From Ilex aquifolium (lineage: Eukaryota > Streptophyta > Magnoliopsida > Aquifoliales > Aquifoliaceae), in the NCBI GenBank assembly GCA_951799425.1, contig OX637392.1, positions 41,058,593 through 41,122,592 on the forward strand: a stretch of DNA of 64,000 bases, given 5' to 3'. Position numbers and translations under genes: made by a program. The notes under the pieces are model-generated. The model did no database searches. It saw only the letters and a program-made list of their open reading frames with translations, and was not told the origin of the DNA. Positions within the stretch are counted from its first letter, which is position 1; each line of letters opens with the position of its first letter. Positions 23,136 to 35,960 of this stretch are shown here, in pieces.

Positions 23136-24407
23136 TATACAGATACATGTGTGAGAGACGGAGGAAAACAAGCATTTTAAAATTTAAACTTGGAGGAACT
23201 TAATTTTCTGCACACCACCACACTTCCTGGCACATATGTTGCACCATCAATCACTTTGGATGGAAAATCTAACAGTTTCACTTTGGTCCAAAAACACAAG
23301 GGAGTTGTGTCATACATTTAGGACGTAGAATGTATTACAAAGCTCTACAGTAGGGAGGTAAAAAAGTAAACTATAAGTTCACAACAAAATGTTGTGTGTG
23401 AATTACGTAATATGTAACTATACATTAACAGGGGAAGAGAAACAAAAGGAAATGCAAAGCAATGCACCTTGGCTCTAAGATGTCCCACGGAACTACTGAA
23501 CTCAGGGAAAACATGTTGCACTAACATACGCTCAAGCTCAGATTTGTAAGGTTCTGTTTGTTTCAATTTATCACATAGTGCTCCAATAGCAAGAAGGGCA
23601 CCATCTTTCTGTCGAAAGGGCTTACATTCCACTGATGCCTCATCGTATCTGGATTAGGACATAAAAAAATGATAGTTTTAATTCTTTTACCATGGATAGT
23701 GCACCACACCCACATTAAAAAAATTGACCACTTCCACCTTTTAAAGATCTCCACAATGAATAGTATAAACTTTTGAAGGTTCTCTTTTCCACGCTTTCTC
23801 ACTAACTCACTCACGAAATCCATTGCAGCAGTCCTAGGACTATACAAATCTTCAATTATATCTGCATCAAATAAAGGATTGCATGAAGCAAATCCAGATT
23901 AAGATAAAAAAGCAACTAAAATTTGCTTATAAGGGGACAAAACCAGTATGATGATTCACCATAACCCTTCCTCACGTATTCATGTGGGTCTTCATCCCAA
24001 AGCTTTTGATCATTGTCATTGAAACACATAAGTGGAAAGATTATCTCAAAAAGAAGAATATCGATTCTTGGTTGCAGCAGATTGTACATATTATTCTTTG
24101 AAATACTGCGAAAAAAATATAATTCGAATCAGGTGAATGATAAAATTATCTATCGTGAGTTACTAACAGCCACAATCTAAGGCATATACATGACAAAACA
24201 ATGACAAGAAAGTGAATAACTCATGGGGAATAACAAAATGAAAATGAAGGAAAGATAAGAAAAAATGAGCCAAAAAAATGAAAGGGAAAGATCTCCAACG
24301 CAGCATTGAGAGAACACCATGTACCAATGGTTTAAGAGTCAAAGCAAAACTGAGGCCAAAGATCTGGATATGACAGAAGTCTTTGGCATCACAATGCATA
24401 GGATTTC

Positions 24408-24656
24408 TCATCTCAGTGTAATTGCCAAACCACACTTTCCATAAGTCCAAGCTTTGTCTGTATAAACTGCAGAGCAATAATGTTGAATCCAACAGTCATC
24501 TCCCAGCCCTGCTTCTGATAGCTTCTCCACCGTTCTACTCAACTTCACTGTGTCATCAGCAGTTCTACCAACTAACAAGCTCCCTGTTGATAGGATGTCC
24601 ATTATGTATAAGCAGTTCAACATGAGTTCTGTTTGATCCTCCTTATGTATACACAT
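24408..24656 (-). pseudogene. Unrecognised open segment next to the SAD2 block
   Basis: An 82-codon open frame on the minus strand (contains GRTADDTVKLSRTVEKLSEA and DDCWIQHY) lies directly upstream of the captured SAD2 exons in the same direction. I do not recognise a family. It could be an exon of another captured host gene or chance sequence. The interval 24,106-24,407 has no recognisable coding content. Confidence 0.3.
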
Positions 24657-25393
24657 GTAACCCTCTGATCATTAGTTGCAATAGTACTAACTTCTCTGCA
24701 AATAACAATGTCAGGAAGAATTTACAAGAAGCAAAAACAAAAAATCTAAAGATATGAGTTGGCTTTAAACCTTCAATGGTTTAAACCAATTTTAGTTACA
24801 AGTAAAGCGTAATGAAAAGCAAAAAATTCAGCTCAGCTCAGCACAGCTAGCTCAGAACTATTTTTACAGCTCAGCTCAAACAGTGCAGGCAAATTTAAAA
24901 TCTGGACATGCTCCTCCTCCAGTTGCTGAAAGTTCCTACACCTTTTAACAGCAGCAAAAGCTCATGGACAGTCAAGAACCAGACAGCTTACAGCATCTTC
25001 AGGAGGCAGTCTACCAAAACCAGAGAGCCCCAGACAAAAACCAGTTCAGACAGAGAGAGACAGTCTGCACACAGCACCCAATCCAGGATCTACTATCCCT
25101 CCAACTGTACTGCAGACAACAGCTGAAAAAACTTTTCAGCTTCCATCGCAGCTCAGCATCATCCAATGGCACATCAGCAACCATCAACTGCATCACACCA
25201 GCTCAGACATCAATCGCAACTGCATCACACCATTTCACCCACTTAACAATAGTAATAACAGAAAAAGGAGATCCAATTTTCAAGTCTTGCAGCATCTCCT
25301 TTCCCCTCAAATCATCAACTCTACCTGGCTTAATAAATGTTTGCCACCTCAAGGCACTTACCACTTGCAGAAAAATAGCATAGGCATTTAATT

Positions 25394-26115
25394 TCAATCC
25401 CTCATAATAGCAGACAATCTGCACCACACAGCATGAGCTAAAGAACAACTAACAAACATATGAGAAACAGACTCCTCCTCCATGCCACACAAATCACACT
25501 TGCTGACCATTGAAACCCCCACACCTCTCACCCTATCATCACTAGCCAAAGCAGCTCTAAATATGATAATGCATGACTGAGCACTAGGAAAAACTCTCTG
25601 CTTCCAGATACTCTGAGGTACATTACTTTGTACACCCCTCCTTGAAAGTTGATGCCATGCAGATTTTACACTAAAAGAGCCAGAAGTATTAGAAGGCATC
25701 CATATTCTCTTATCAGATTTATCAGAACATATTACACCAGCATTTCTAATATCATATGCTAACAAATATGCTTCCCTTTGACCAGCCCCAGAGTTCACAC
25801 ACCTCAACATATGCTTCCCTTTCAAATATTTTCCTCTGAAAACTTTGGCCCATAAAGAATGACCACTTCAAATACCCCAAACCTGTTTGACCCTGAATGC
25901 AGACTGAACATCACCAAAACTCCTTAATAAAACAAAGAAATTAGAGAGTTTAATTTACTCAAAACCCCTTTAGCAATATTCATGCAACCTATCATATGTA
26001 ATGGAATAGAATTAAGGACTGATTGGACCAGAAAGAGGAAAAATATATGAAAGCAATCGATGTTTTTGAGAGAATACCTTTTCACCACCAGGTAAATACA
26101 TAACCACAAGATAAC
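25394..26115 (-). mobile_element. L1-type LINE ORF2 fragment (zinc-binding RT C-terminus)
   Basis: A 143-codon minus-strand frame (25,825-25,394) shows the zf-RVT pattern of plant LINE ORF2: a SVKSAWHQL segment, CDLCGMEEESVSHMFVSCSL with its Cys/His spacing, and HAVWCRL. Upstream, 25,830-26,115 continues the ORF2 C-terminal part with stops. It is truncated at the 5' side and inserted just downstream of the TNP1-like gene. CAGCT-rich sequence at 24,830-25,390 may be its 3' region. Confidence 0.8.
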
Positions 26116-26228
26116 TCGCCAGCCTCTTTAATGCAGAATTTCATAATTCATCTGTTACAAAAAAGAAAAAAAATGGATTAATAAATAATCAATCAAACGG
26201 TAGTAAATATATAGTAAATAGATACTAC

Positions 26229-27871
26229 CTAAGACTCAAGTGGCATGTCTGCATTAGTTGAGGTGCCCAGAGCACGTTGCAGTTGAAGTTGCATCTGCAT
26301 AAGTTGTTGCATCATCTGTTGCTGGGAGTCTTCAAACTTCTGTTGCGCATCTTCAAACTTCTCTAGCTTCTGCTTCGTTTCATCACGTTCCTTCTGAAGA
26401 AAATCAACAGTTGCTCGCAAATCTTTTATCATATCAGCTTGTTTTCGATACTCAGGAGTGGATTTGAATGACTGACTAGATGATAAAGGCTTCGGGCCAT
26501 GTCCAAATCCTTTCTTATATCCAGATCTACTGCCAAGGATTGTGCATGCAATTTTATCCAGTGTCAATGGCTCTACACCCTCTTCTAAGTTCTGTGTAGA
26601 CAATTCTTTCATTCGCTCCTACAATTTATTATATTTAAACTCAATTACTGAGTGTATCATAAAAATTTATTTAAAAAAATTATAATTTTCTACAATTTGA
26701 AATACTTACATATCTTGACTCTGCCTCAGCAGAAACCCACTCACCCTTCTTGTTCACATGAGAATCGTGAAAAAAATCAACAATGTGGGGTGGCTCATCA
26801 GTCGTAGGGTCCCTCTGTTACAGTTAATCAAAATATCAATATTCAAAATTATATATTTCTCATATATATTAAAATTTAGGAAGCAAATGCATTATGTATA
26901 GCACCCTTTCATATAGGGCAGCCTGAAAGGACTTTGAACCCATCGAGTGGTTATATGGCAGTTTGGCACGATTTTCCGCATTTTTCTTAGCTTTTGCCTA
27001 CATACAACGAACATAATTAGTACACAATTGGGAATAAAAAATGGATATTAATTTGCATACCTAATAAAAGTTACCTGGAATTTCGGATCCTTGTAAAGTG
27101 TTTCAATTGTGTACTCCCAATCCTCCTGACTCACATCACCATATGGCTTGGTCTTTGGGTCAACACCGGACTCAACCAAATCCTTGTAGTACATATGCAT
27201 ATGGTATCGATGGTCCCTGTACCTCGCAGCAAATTTTTTGTCGATCGACTTCCTAACACCAACTTTTTCATGATACTCGCTAATGTTAAACTTTGTCTAC
27301 AATAAAATATAAGTATACAAATTAATTACAACATGTTGTCACACTCTACACAACATAATATATTGTTGAAACCAAACAAATATATCTACTAACCAACAAC
27401 TGCGCAATGAGTGGTGCCTTCTCCTCTTCTGTTAGTTGCTTCCATTTGTGGACATTTCTAATAGGGGCAAACGTCCTCGCCAGGAATCCAATCTCTGTCA
27501 TCACCTTCGCAGAATTTTCACCTACTGGAATGCCGACTCCATCAGGAATCAAAACATCAAGGGGGTCGTGAGCTGCACGCAGACGCTCAACATTTTTCCC
27601 TCTTGACGGTCCTCGACCTCGTTTCTTGCTGGTAGAAGCTGCTGCACAAACATTAACAATAGATGTTAGCCCACCATATTAAGAAAAATATGTTTAATTC
27701 AAGTAAAATATGCATCAAACCTGTACTGCTACCCTCAGTGCCGAGAATAGGCTGTGATGTAGGTGCATCAGATGATACAGCAACACGTGCACTCGAGGAT
27801 GCACCCCTAGTAGGTGCCTCAGAGGATGCAACCTTACTTCTTGTTGTTGTGGCTTGGCGACCTGGTCCCAT
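26229..27871 (-). CDS. TNP1/TnpA-like CACTA protein (Transposase_24 family), intact
   Basis: Six exons at 27,871-27,721, 27,641-27,394, 27,296-27,075, 26,997-26,905, 26,814-26,710 and 26,618-26,229 all have GT-AG introns and consistent phases. They sum to 1,209 bp, or 402 codons with no stop. The N-terminus is basic and Ser/Thr-rich. Exons 2-5 carry the family core, with TFAPIRNVHKWKQLT, KKFAARYRDHRYHM, AKAKKNAENRAKLPYNHSMG and EPPHIVDFFHDSH. Exon 6 ends in a coiled coil (KERDETKQKLEKFEDAQQKF) and a Q/M-rich tail. TnpA/TNP1 proteins bind subterminal repeats and bring the ends together for the TNP2 transposase. It is downstream of TNP2 on the same strand. This is the only intact gene I find in the element. 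Confidence 0.85.
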
Positions 27872-27986
27872 TTATATAAAACACCTGAAATATAGCAATA
27901 TATAAATTATATCAACAATGTTCAAGTATACCAATTATATAAGTCATAATTTATTAATTACCACGAAAATATCTTAATGAATTCAT

Positions 27987-30900
27987 CTACATATCTGAAT
28001 CTTCATCAGAATCAAAATGGGAATGCACATCGTCATCTTCTTCTGAATCGACATACTCCACTTGTGTCTCGTCATTGTCATCACATATGAAATCATCAAT
28101 GTTATTGTCTTCTCTTCTTCCCCACTGGACTATCCGATCTCGAGGAATGATTTCTGGATCAAGATCATTCCTATGAACTTGACCTATTTTGTTATCTTCG
28201 ACCACTACCGGAGCAACCTCTGTTGATTCATCCTGTTGGAATGCATCACTTGGAACATACGATCCATTTTCACTAACTTCTACATCTTCCAACTCAGGAA
28301 CATCCCATATTCCTCGATGATGTATGTGTTGCACAACTTGCCAATCCCTACCTAATTTTGTATCATTAACATAAAATACTTGTTTCACCTGATTAGGTAG
28401 GACAAAAGAGTCATTTTGATACCATTTATTTTTTACATTAATGCTTGTAAAGTGAGCATCAGTCTGAACTGTTTTTCCACTACCAAGGTTGAACCATTCA
28501 CATTGGAACAAAAAAATACTATGGCCAAATATGTAACTCATCTCCCACACCTTATTTAAGTATCCGTAGAAGTTAATTGTTTTGTTATTATGTTCTCCTT
28601 CTACAACTACCCCACTGTTTTGGCTTTTTCGACAATTGTCACGCTCTTTAGTGTGGAATCGGACACTATTGCATATTGCCCCAGAGTACAATTTTATTGT
28701 CACATCAGGACCGTTTGCTAGTGACCACAATTCATCAGTTGCTTCATGTGACCCTTTGCCTCGTAATTGATTCATCTACACACATGAATATGACAGAGTT
28801 TATGGTTTTACAAACTAATGCAAATAATGCTTATAATCTAAATTTGTATAGCTTACACGTTTTGCAAACCACTTGGGAAATTCTACTTGGTGGCGACGAG
28901 TGATGTCACCATTTCTTTCCAACTCTAATATATTTTTGTGTTCCCTACGTATAAAACCATAAATTTGACTTATGAAAAATTTTAAACAATTAAAAATTAC
29001 AATAAGAATGTTCACAAATATGTATATTTAAGATACACATACTCTAGATACGGATCAAGTTCGGGACTATTATGTAGGACAAACCAATGAGTCATCTCTC
29101 GTTCCTGTTGAGAGACATCAGTTGCTCTTGTAATTCACCCAAACGAACGAACATTTTGGGTAAACACAGCTAACCCATGCACATTTTCAACTCTATCTAC
29201 ATTTCGTTCCTCGCGATTAAAAACTGTTTCGACACCGGTAAGATACATCGAGCAAAAGATAAGACATTCTTTGACAATATAAGCCTCCGCAATTGAACCT
29301 TCTGGACGAGCTCAAATACGAACATATCCTTTTAAAGTTCCGAGATACCTTCAGTAAATCACAAAACATATAAGGAGATCATAACAAAACCAAATGAGAA
29401 GCTAATAACAATATAAAATATTACCTTTCCACTGGGTACATCCACCGATACTGCACTGGTCCAGCAATCTTTGCTTCCCTTGGCAAGTGAACTGCTAAAT
29501 GTACCATAACATCGAAGAATGCTGGAACAAATATCTTTTCTAACTTACAAAGAATAAGTACTATGTTATCTTGTAATGCATCCAAGTCTTTTACCATCAA
29601 TGTCTTTGCACAGAGTTGTTGAAAAAAATTTCTCAGCTCAAATAAAGTGGTACAAATTTCCTTATCCAAGTAACCACGAATTCCAAGTGGAACAAGTCGC
29701 TGCAGAAGAACATGACCATCATGGCTTTTCAGGCCTGATACCTTACCATCTTTCGTTCTCACAGACCTTGATATATTTGCTGCATATCCATCTGGATACT
29801 TTAACTGATTTCAAAAATTCACAGAACCCTTGTCGTTCTTTTGGAGACAAAGTGTACCACGCAGCTGGTTTTACATATGTCCCCCCATTCTTTTTGAAGT
29901 GCAATTCTTTTCTGATATTTAGGTCCTCCAAATCCAGACGAGCTTTATCTGTGTCCTTATTCTTGCCATCAATACTCAACAACGTGCCAAGCAAACTATC
30001 ACATATATTCTTCTCTATGTGCATGACATCAAAATTGTGTCGAATCTTCAGCACATGCCAATACGGTAACTCAAAAAAAATGCTCTTCTTTGTCCAATTA
30101 AGTTCCTCAGATGACCGTTTTCTTTTTCGATTGTTTGGATGCTTCCCGAATTTAACATTTGGTAAACACTCCAACTGATCTAAAATATCTTGCCCCGATA
30201 ACTCACAAGGTTATGTTTTTTTCTCAATCTTACCATTAAATAACTTACTTCGTCGCCAGCTGTGATCTTGCGGCAAGTAACGTCGATGGCCTGTGTAGCC
30301 AATTTTGCTTCTTAATGGCTGTGATAATGCATCAAAATTACAAATTGGGCATGCCTTGTAACCTTTTGTACTCCATCCAGATAGGTTACCATAAGCAGGA
30401 AAATCATTTATGGTCCACATAATAGCTGCACGCATTTGAAATATTTGTTTGCTACATGCATCAAAAGTTACAACACCTTCCCATAATTCTTTCAACTCAT
30501 CAATTAACGGGCGCAAGTATATGTCAATCTCCTTCCCGGGTGCCTGTGGTCCTGGAATAAGCAATGACATCACAAAGAATGGATCGCTCATACATTTCCA
30601 GGGAGGTAGGTTGTACGGCATCAAGATCACAGGTCACATACTGTAAGAGTTGCTCATGTTACCAAAAGGGTTAAAACCATCGCTGGCCAATCCAAGACGA
30701 GCATTACGAGCGTCCCGAGCGAAATCAGGATATTTCTTATCAAAGTCTTTCCATTCTTCAGAATCACCAGGATGCCTTGAAAAATTCTCGTCGTCCACTC
30801 TCTTCTCTTGGTGCCACCTCATATCTATAGCTGTTTTCCTCGACATAAACAATCTCTGTAACCTCGGTTTCAAGGGAAAGTATCGCAAAATCTTATGAGG

Positions 30901-31692
30901 TATCTTCTTACCCTTACCATCATTGAGCTGATATCTTGACTCCCCACATACTGTACACTTATCCAATTTTTCATTCTCCTTCCAAAATAGCATACAATCG
31001 TACCGACATGCATGAATGGACTCGTATCCCAATCCCAAAGCATGTAAAAAAATTTTAGCATCATAGAGAGACGTTGGAAGAATATGACCTTCAGGTAAAA
31101 TGTCTGTCAATAGCTCTAACATCAATGTTAATGACTTATTGCTCCATTTGCTCAATACCTTTAAATGAAGCAACTTAACCAAGAACGACAACAGTGTATA
31201 TTTTTTACAACTAGGATACAAAACACGTTGAGCATCCGTCAGTAATTTTTCAAAATTTTGAACTTCCTCACTATCAACACCCTCACATGTTTCTCCAACA
31301 CGAACACCCCCTAAATAATTATCCATAAACATTCCCCTACCAACATCTTCCAACATTTCAGGTATTTCGTCTCCCTCATCATCTTCACTGTCTGTCATAT
31401 CATCCTCGACACTAGCAGCATCATCATCATCTTCAAAGAATTGGGTGACATTCATAGGAACGGGCTCCCCATGGTGCACCCACGTCGTGTAATAAGTCAT
31501 GATTCCTTTCACGTACAAATGATTTTTCACAGTCTCATCATCATGCCATTCTGCATTCATGCAATTCCTATATGGACATCGAATTTTTCCAGCTCGGCTC
31601 AAACGTTCCATGGCAAAATTGACAAAATATTTGACCCCATCAATGTATTTCGAATCCAACCTATGCCTAATTGTCATCCAACTTTTGTCCAT
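27987..31692 (-). pseudogene. TNP2-type CACTA transposase, damaged
   Basis: The minus-strand translation starts MDKSWM (31,692) with the N-terminal transposase-associated domain (CPYRNC zinc-binding motif). The Transposase_21 core follows (YDAKIFLHALGLGYESIHAC, DGFNPFGNMSNSYSM and PYNLPPWKC), then DUF4218 (NFDVMHIEKNICDSLLGTL) and C-terminal DUF4216 with an acidic tail (28,775-27,987). An 81-bp GT-AG intron lies at 28,776-28,856. Lesions seen: a stop replacing the conserved Trp after NSYSM (30,636-30,634), a stop near 30,211, two stops between 29,150 and 29,320, and a frame change near 29,750. The RNase-H-like catalytic core is therefore not encoded as one protein, so mobilisation would need another copy. 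Confidence 0.9.
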
Positions 31693-32200
31693 AATTGATA
31701 GCCTACAAAATCACATATTTATCAATGTCATGTACAAGCATCATGCAAACTATACCGTCGACTCCTTCCTATTTTGGTAGGTATTTTTATCCCATTCAGG
31801 AATACACATTCTATATCATAGGAAGCATCTCTTACCGCTTCGTACATCTCTAACTGAAATCCGGCAGCATATCCCCGTAGTTCTCCAAGTACACGACATA
31901 GAATAGGTGTCGTTGCTACACCCGTCTAGTATGTACACAGAGAACAATGGGATCTACCACACAGAATATCCAAGAGATGTAACAAGTTAAGCGGTGAGAT
32001 ACTAGCTACAATATAGACTTGTGCATTCCCAAACTGTCCGAAATTGGACAATTCAAGAAATCTCCATCGGCAAAGAATACTCTATGTCCGATGTGGATTC
32101 TTGAACGGGTACTAAGGTTTCATGCAGGCATGCATAGAATTGAAACCTTAATTTATATTAAGGTTTCAATACATTACTGAAATTCATAACTCGCCAATTC
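31693..32200. other. 5' flank of TNP2
   Basis: This is the presumed 5' untranslated and promoter-side sequence of the transposase gene. No clear TATA box was assigned. Confidence 0.3.
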
Positions 32201-32264
32201 CCAGGAATAAAACGAAGCATCAAAAAAACTAAACATATACGATAAGTGATCAAGTGTTGTACCT

Positions 32265-32890
32265 CTACATATGCTAGCTTGTATGTGTATTCCTAAAAGG
32301 GTGGTGAAGAAGCTGAATTCTTTGGTTGCTAGTTTTATTTGGTCCAATAAATTGGATGTCAAAAGAAGACATTGGGTGTCTTTGGAGAAAATTTCTAAAC
32401 CTAAAGTAGAAAGTGAGTTGGGGATTAGAAGGTTTGAGGACATTCAATCTGCATTTAGAGTTAAGCAAGTGTGGGGGATTCTAAATGGGGTCTCTTTATG
32501 GGACAAGGTCTTTCATAGTAATTTTCTTAAAGGAAAACATATTCTGAGGTGTGGTATGGTGGTGGGATGTGGAAGATGTATTAAAATGTTGAAGCCTTGG
32601 TTTGAATTTACTGTGAATAATTCAATGATGATAATTGGAGATGGAAAGTCTGTTGACATTTTGGTGTGATTCATGGTTGGAGTCTGGTCCTTAGATTCAT
32701 AGAGTTGAGTTTTTTCCTCAATCTTTTCCCAAGGTGCATTAGGTGTGGGGTAATAGTGGATGGTGTTTGGAGGAGGTTGATGGTGTACTTACTCCTCAGC
32801 TGCAGTCTGAGATACTGAGTTCTGGGGTTGTGTACTATTATGTACTTTGGAGCATATAAAGTCTTGAAATTCTGCTAAATAGCAATAGTA
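32265..32890 (+). mobile_element. L1-type LINE ORF2 fragment, plus strand
   Basis: A 132-codon frame (32,271-32,669) has plant LINE ORF2 hallmarks after the reverse transcriptase: KRRHWVSLEKISKPK, ELGIRRFEDIQSAF and FLKGKHILRC. The last two recur in the opposite-strand fragment at 25,830-25,900, so both derive from the same LINE lineage. It is truncated on both sides. Confidence 0.75.
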
Positions 32891-33254
32891 GGACATGTTA
32901 TGCTTTAAGGACATTACAACAAGTAAAAATTTTAAAACATAGTTCAATGCTAATTCAATTATTCAACTGGCTAAATTCAATACAAAATGAAAAAAAGAGG
33001 GGCTAAATCCAATGATTGAACCTCCAATATATATTACTACAATTCAAACACCTACATTGAAGCAAAAAAATGATATAAAGCCACTCAGTGCTACAAAGAA
33101 TATATTTAGACAAAGGTAACAGTGCAGCATGGAACAAATTCTGTTCCTCTAGAAGGTAGATAAAACTCTTAGAATTTCATGTGTACTAGAGATAATCATC
33201 GAATGTAATAGACAAAAGTAGAATAAACAAACAGGTATGACATTTTTACCCACC

Positions 33255-33345
33255 TTTACTGCAAGCAGTCCAGGAAAACAAAGTTTATCAAAAAGGTGCG
33301 CCAACAATAAATGTATCTGATCTCCCTGCACAGTGCCCTCAGCAT
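33255..33345 (-). pseudogene. Unrecognised exon-like block in CACTA 1
   Basis: The minus strand reads AEGTVQGDQIHLLLAHLFD then KLCFPGLLAVK and runs into a good splice donor (AAAG|GTGGGTAAA at about 33,255). The composition resembles a real plant exon and stands out from the surrounding AT-rich sequence, so it may be a further captured gene piece. I do not recognise the protein. Confidence 0.4.
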
Positions 33346-35689
33346 AAAGGAAATTCCAAATGTCAGTATTTGGAAAAAAAACTCATAACCTCATGGAACA
33401 ACATCATCAAAGAAATATAATCAACTGCGTATTGAAATCCTATCTAAAAACTCTGGTCGTATTGAAATCCTACAAACAGTAATAGTTATCATTGGTAATG
33501 ATCAACTGAACAAAAATCATCTATTACACTTTAAATGTGTCTATCCTAGTTCTTATCATCATAATCACTAAAATAGAAAATTTATTACTTCTTATTTTCA
33601 GGAGTTTGGCCCGAGTCCCATAGCTTCAGTGATTCCAGATTAAGTTCATTCTCCTAAAAAATTCAAGAGAGAGATGTAAACGAAGAAGATGGGCTGTGTA
33701 ACCAACCGTGGAGTGAATCGATGGAGGCGGCGACGATCGATGGTGCTTGTGGCTTCAGGGTGCTTGTGGCTTCACTGGCTTGTGGCTTCAAAAAATAATT
33801 AAAATGAAATCAACATACATTGCCTTCTATCATCAGGGTAAAGGACGAAACAACATGACCATATACTACACATCGTTTATCACATATGTATATGCAGCAG
33901 TTAAAAGAATCTCAATAAAAAAAAGAAGCCATGAAGTGAATCTGAAATCTGGTTCTTAGAATTCCAAATACCCAAAATGACTCAATGATAAACTGGTATT
34001 GACATTAGAGAAGGCATCTCAACAATATCAACTACCATGTGTTACAACCTAGTTAATAAAGAATAAAGAGGAAAGAAAGCCAACACTTTGCAATTGAATC
34101 TACGAACTGAAAAAATAAAGGATACTATCATTATCAATGATGAAAATGCTAGTAGTAAGCAATTATATTAAATTCCACAATCAAGTTTCCTTTCCCACGG
34201 AGAATTGAATAGAGTACTGTTCAAAATAGCATGAGATTAATAATACTTTGATATTCAGTGCAACAATTAGGAACTCTGTGATGCAATAGCAAATATTTTC
34301 TCAGCAGTGGAATTCAGCATCGTTGAATGAGCTTCAAGAAGAGATGAGTATGATTGAGCATGAGAAAGCATCACATTTATTTTTGAGCTCTTTCGAAGCT
34401 TGAATCTTAAAGTAAGCATGATTGAGCTTATAGTCTTGGAATAAGCAAAATTTAGAACATGATGTGATGATTAATTTATGGTGTGCTGCGAACAGCTTAG
34501 CGTCTGACCACATTTCAAATTAAGAAAGACTCATTTACTAAACATTTAAGTGGTATCCATAACAAGTACCAACCAAGTTGATACATCTTGTTTATTCAGT
34601 CTCTTTAAGCAAGGAGACAGTACAGTAAACCCCAAAAAGTAGACAAGATTACCAGGCACCCCCTTCAAAAGATAGAGCTCCTGAGTTTGAATTTCCCCCA
34701 TGGATGGGGCCACCCCAAATAGAATTATTTAGTGTACCGCTCTGTGGGTGGGTCATGTATCCAAGGGACTAGTCGGATGCTCCCCCTCCCTCAAATCCAA
34801 CCCCAACCCCAACCCCAACCCAACAAAAAAGGAAGGCATTTCAGTCAGCCTTGGCTTGGCCACTCTGCTCCTCGGTTTCTTTCCTAATTTGACCTTTACA
34901 TGGAACTGTGAGTAGTTGAGTGTGGAGAAAGATGGGTAATCTTAGCTGGAGGTAACAGAATTTGGAAGAGGAGAGACTAGTGAAACATGTAAGACTGTAT
35001 CTAAGGAGACATTAATTAGGACTCCATTTTCTTCAAGAGTTATATTTTTCATCCAACTGGGCTGCTATAAAAAGGTTCATTGAATATCCCCAAGAATGAA
35101 GGATATTGAAATCAGGCCAAGAGTACAATAAACAACTTACACAAGATTGGCTAGATACACAAACTAATAGAATTCCAAATACCCAAATCTAATACACAAT
35201 CTAATACCCAAATCTGAAATCTGGTTCTTAGAATTCCAAATACCCAAATCTAAATACACAAACTAATTCCCATATGCTTTCATTTTCTTTTAAGCAGCAG
35301 TAGTTCAATTAAAAAAAAAAACCCATTCGAAAATAGTGGTGAAATGAACCTTTTCGTGTCTCAGTCGGTTGCTTCAGACGGTGGAGCCAGTGGAGCCAGG
35401 CGGGAATCGCCTTTTCGTGTCTCAGCCTTGGTGAAGCTTCAGACGGTGGAGCCAGACGATGGACCTCAGCCTTTCGCAAATCTGAAGCAGCAAATAGATC
35501 TTCTGGGCTGAATGTCGGTGGAGCCTTCTCGGTGAAGCTTCAATGATCTTTGGTGGAGCCTGCGATGAAGGCTATGTGCTGTGGAGATTCAGTGAGACAA
35601 AGAGAGAGAGAGAGAGTCAGCGAGTGAGGTGAAGGCCAGCTACATCAAGCGACCGAATGTGCTGAATGTCGTTTTGTTTTTTTTTTAAT
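33346..35689. other. Non-coding interior of CACTA 1
   Basis: The sequence is mostly AT-rich with no gene recognised. At 34,650-34,830 a block with a TTGAATTTCCCCCATGG segment, GTGGGTGGGTCATGTATCCA and a CCAACC-repeat end resembles a SINE-type dispersed repeat, but I cannot fix its ends. At 35,340-35,640 there is a GC-richer block with a near-duplicated CTTCAGACGGTGGAGCCAG segment. Confidence 0.4.
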
Positions 35690-35960
35690 TATATTCTGCG
35701 ACGTAAATTAAAAACGTCGCAATGTACTATTTTTTTTTTTTTTGTTTTATTTTAAGTGTAAATGTGTTATAATTTATATTCTGCGACGAAAATAAAAACG
35801 TCGTAAATTAAATTTTTATTTTATTTTAAATATTCTCCACAAACTTATAAATATTTCCGACAAACTTATAAAAAACGTCGTGATTTAATATTTTTATTGT
35901 ATTTTATTTTATTTTTACTTTAATAACTAAAATTAACATTATGTGACGAAAAATATTTTC
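35690..35960. repeat. Internal cluster of GCGACG palindromes in CACTA 1
   Basis: Three to four GCGACG...CGTCGC or slightly decayed motifs separated by AT-rich spacers lie about 2.2 kb inside the right end. CACTA 2 has an equivalent cluster at 56,865-57,200, also preceded by a GC-richer block. Confidence 0.7.

Larger units (their letters stand above)
18781..24105 (-). pseudogene. SAD2: Captured fragment of a SAD2/importin-8-like importin-beta gene
   Basis: Eight exon-like blocks with GT-AG introns run along the minus strand: 24,105-23,960, 23,861-23,738, 23,648-23,468, 21,949-21,800, 21,703-21,662, 21,569-21,457, 21,360-21,162 and 18,868-18,781. They encode consecutive pieces of a plant importin 7/8 (HEAT repeats), including [59 protein letters not shown] and [14 protein letters not shown]. 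The family carries nuclear proteins through pores. Here it covers only a central third. Lesions include a stop and lost exon end near 21,457 and a frame change in the 21,949-21,800 exon, while several exons stay open. Introns prove capture from genomic DNA, not from mRNA. Confidence 0.88.

Noticed and set aside
27663-27905. Plus-strand frames overlapping the TNP1 and TNP2 exons
   Set aside because: They are antisense shadows of the minus-strand transposon genes.
34795-34822. CCAACCCCAACCCC run as an interstitial telomere repeat
   Set aside because: The plant telomere unit is CCCTAAA. This is a short C-rich simple repeat at the end of a possible SINE-like block.
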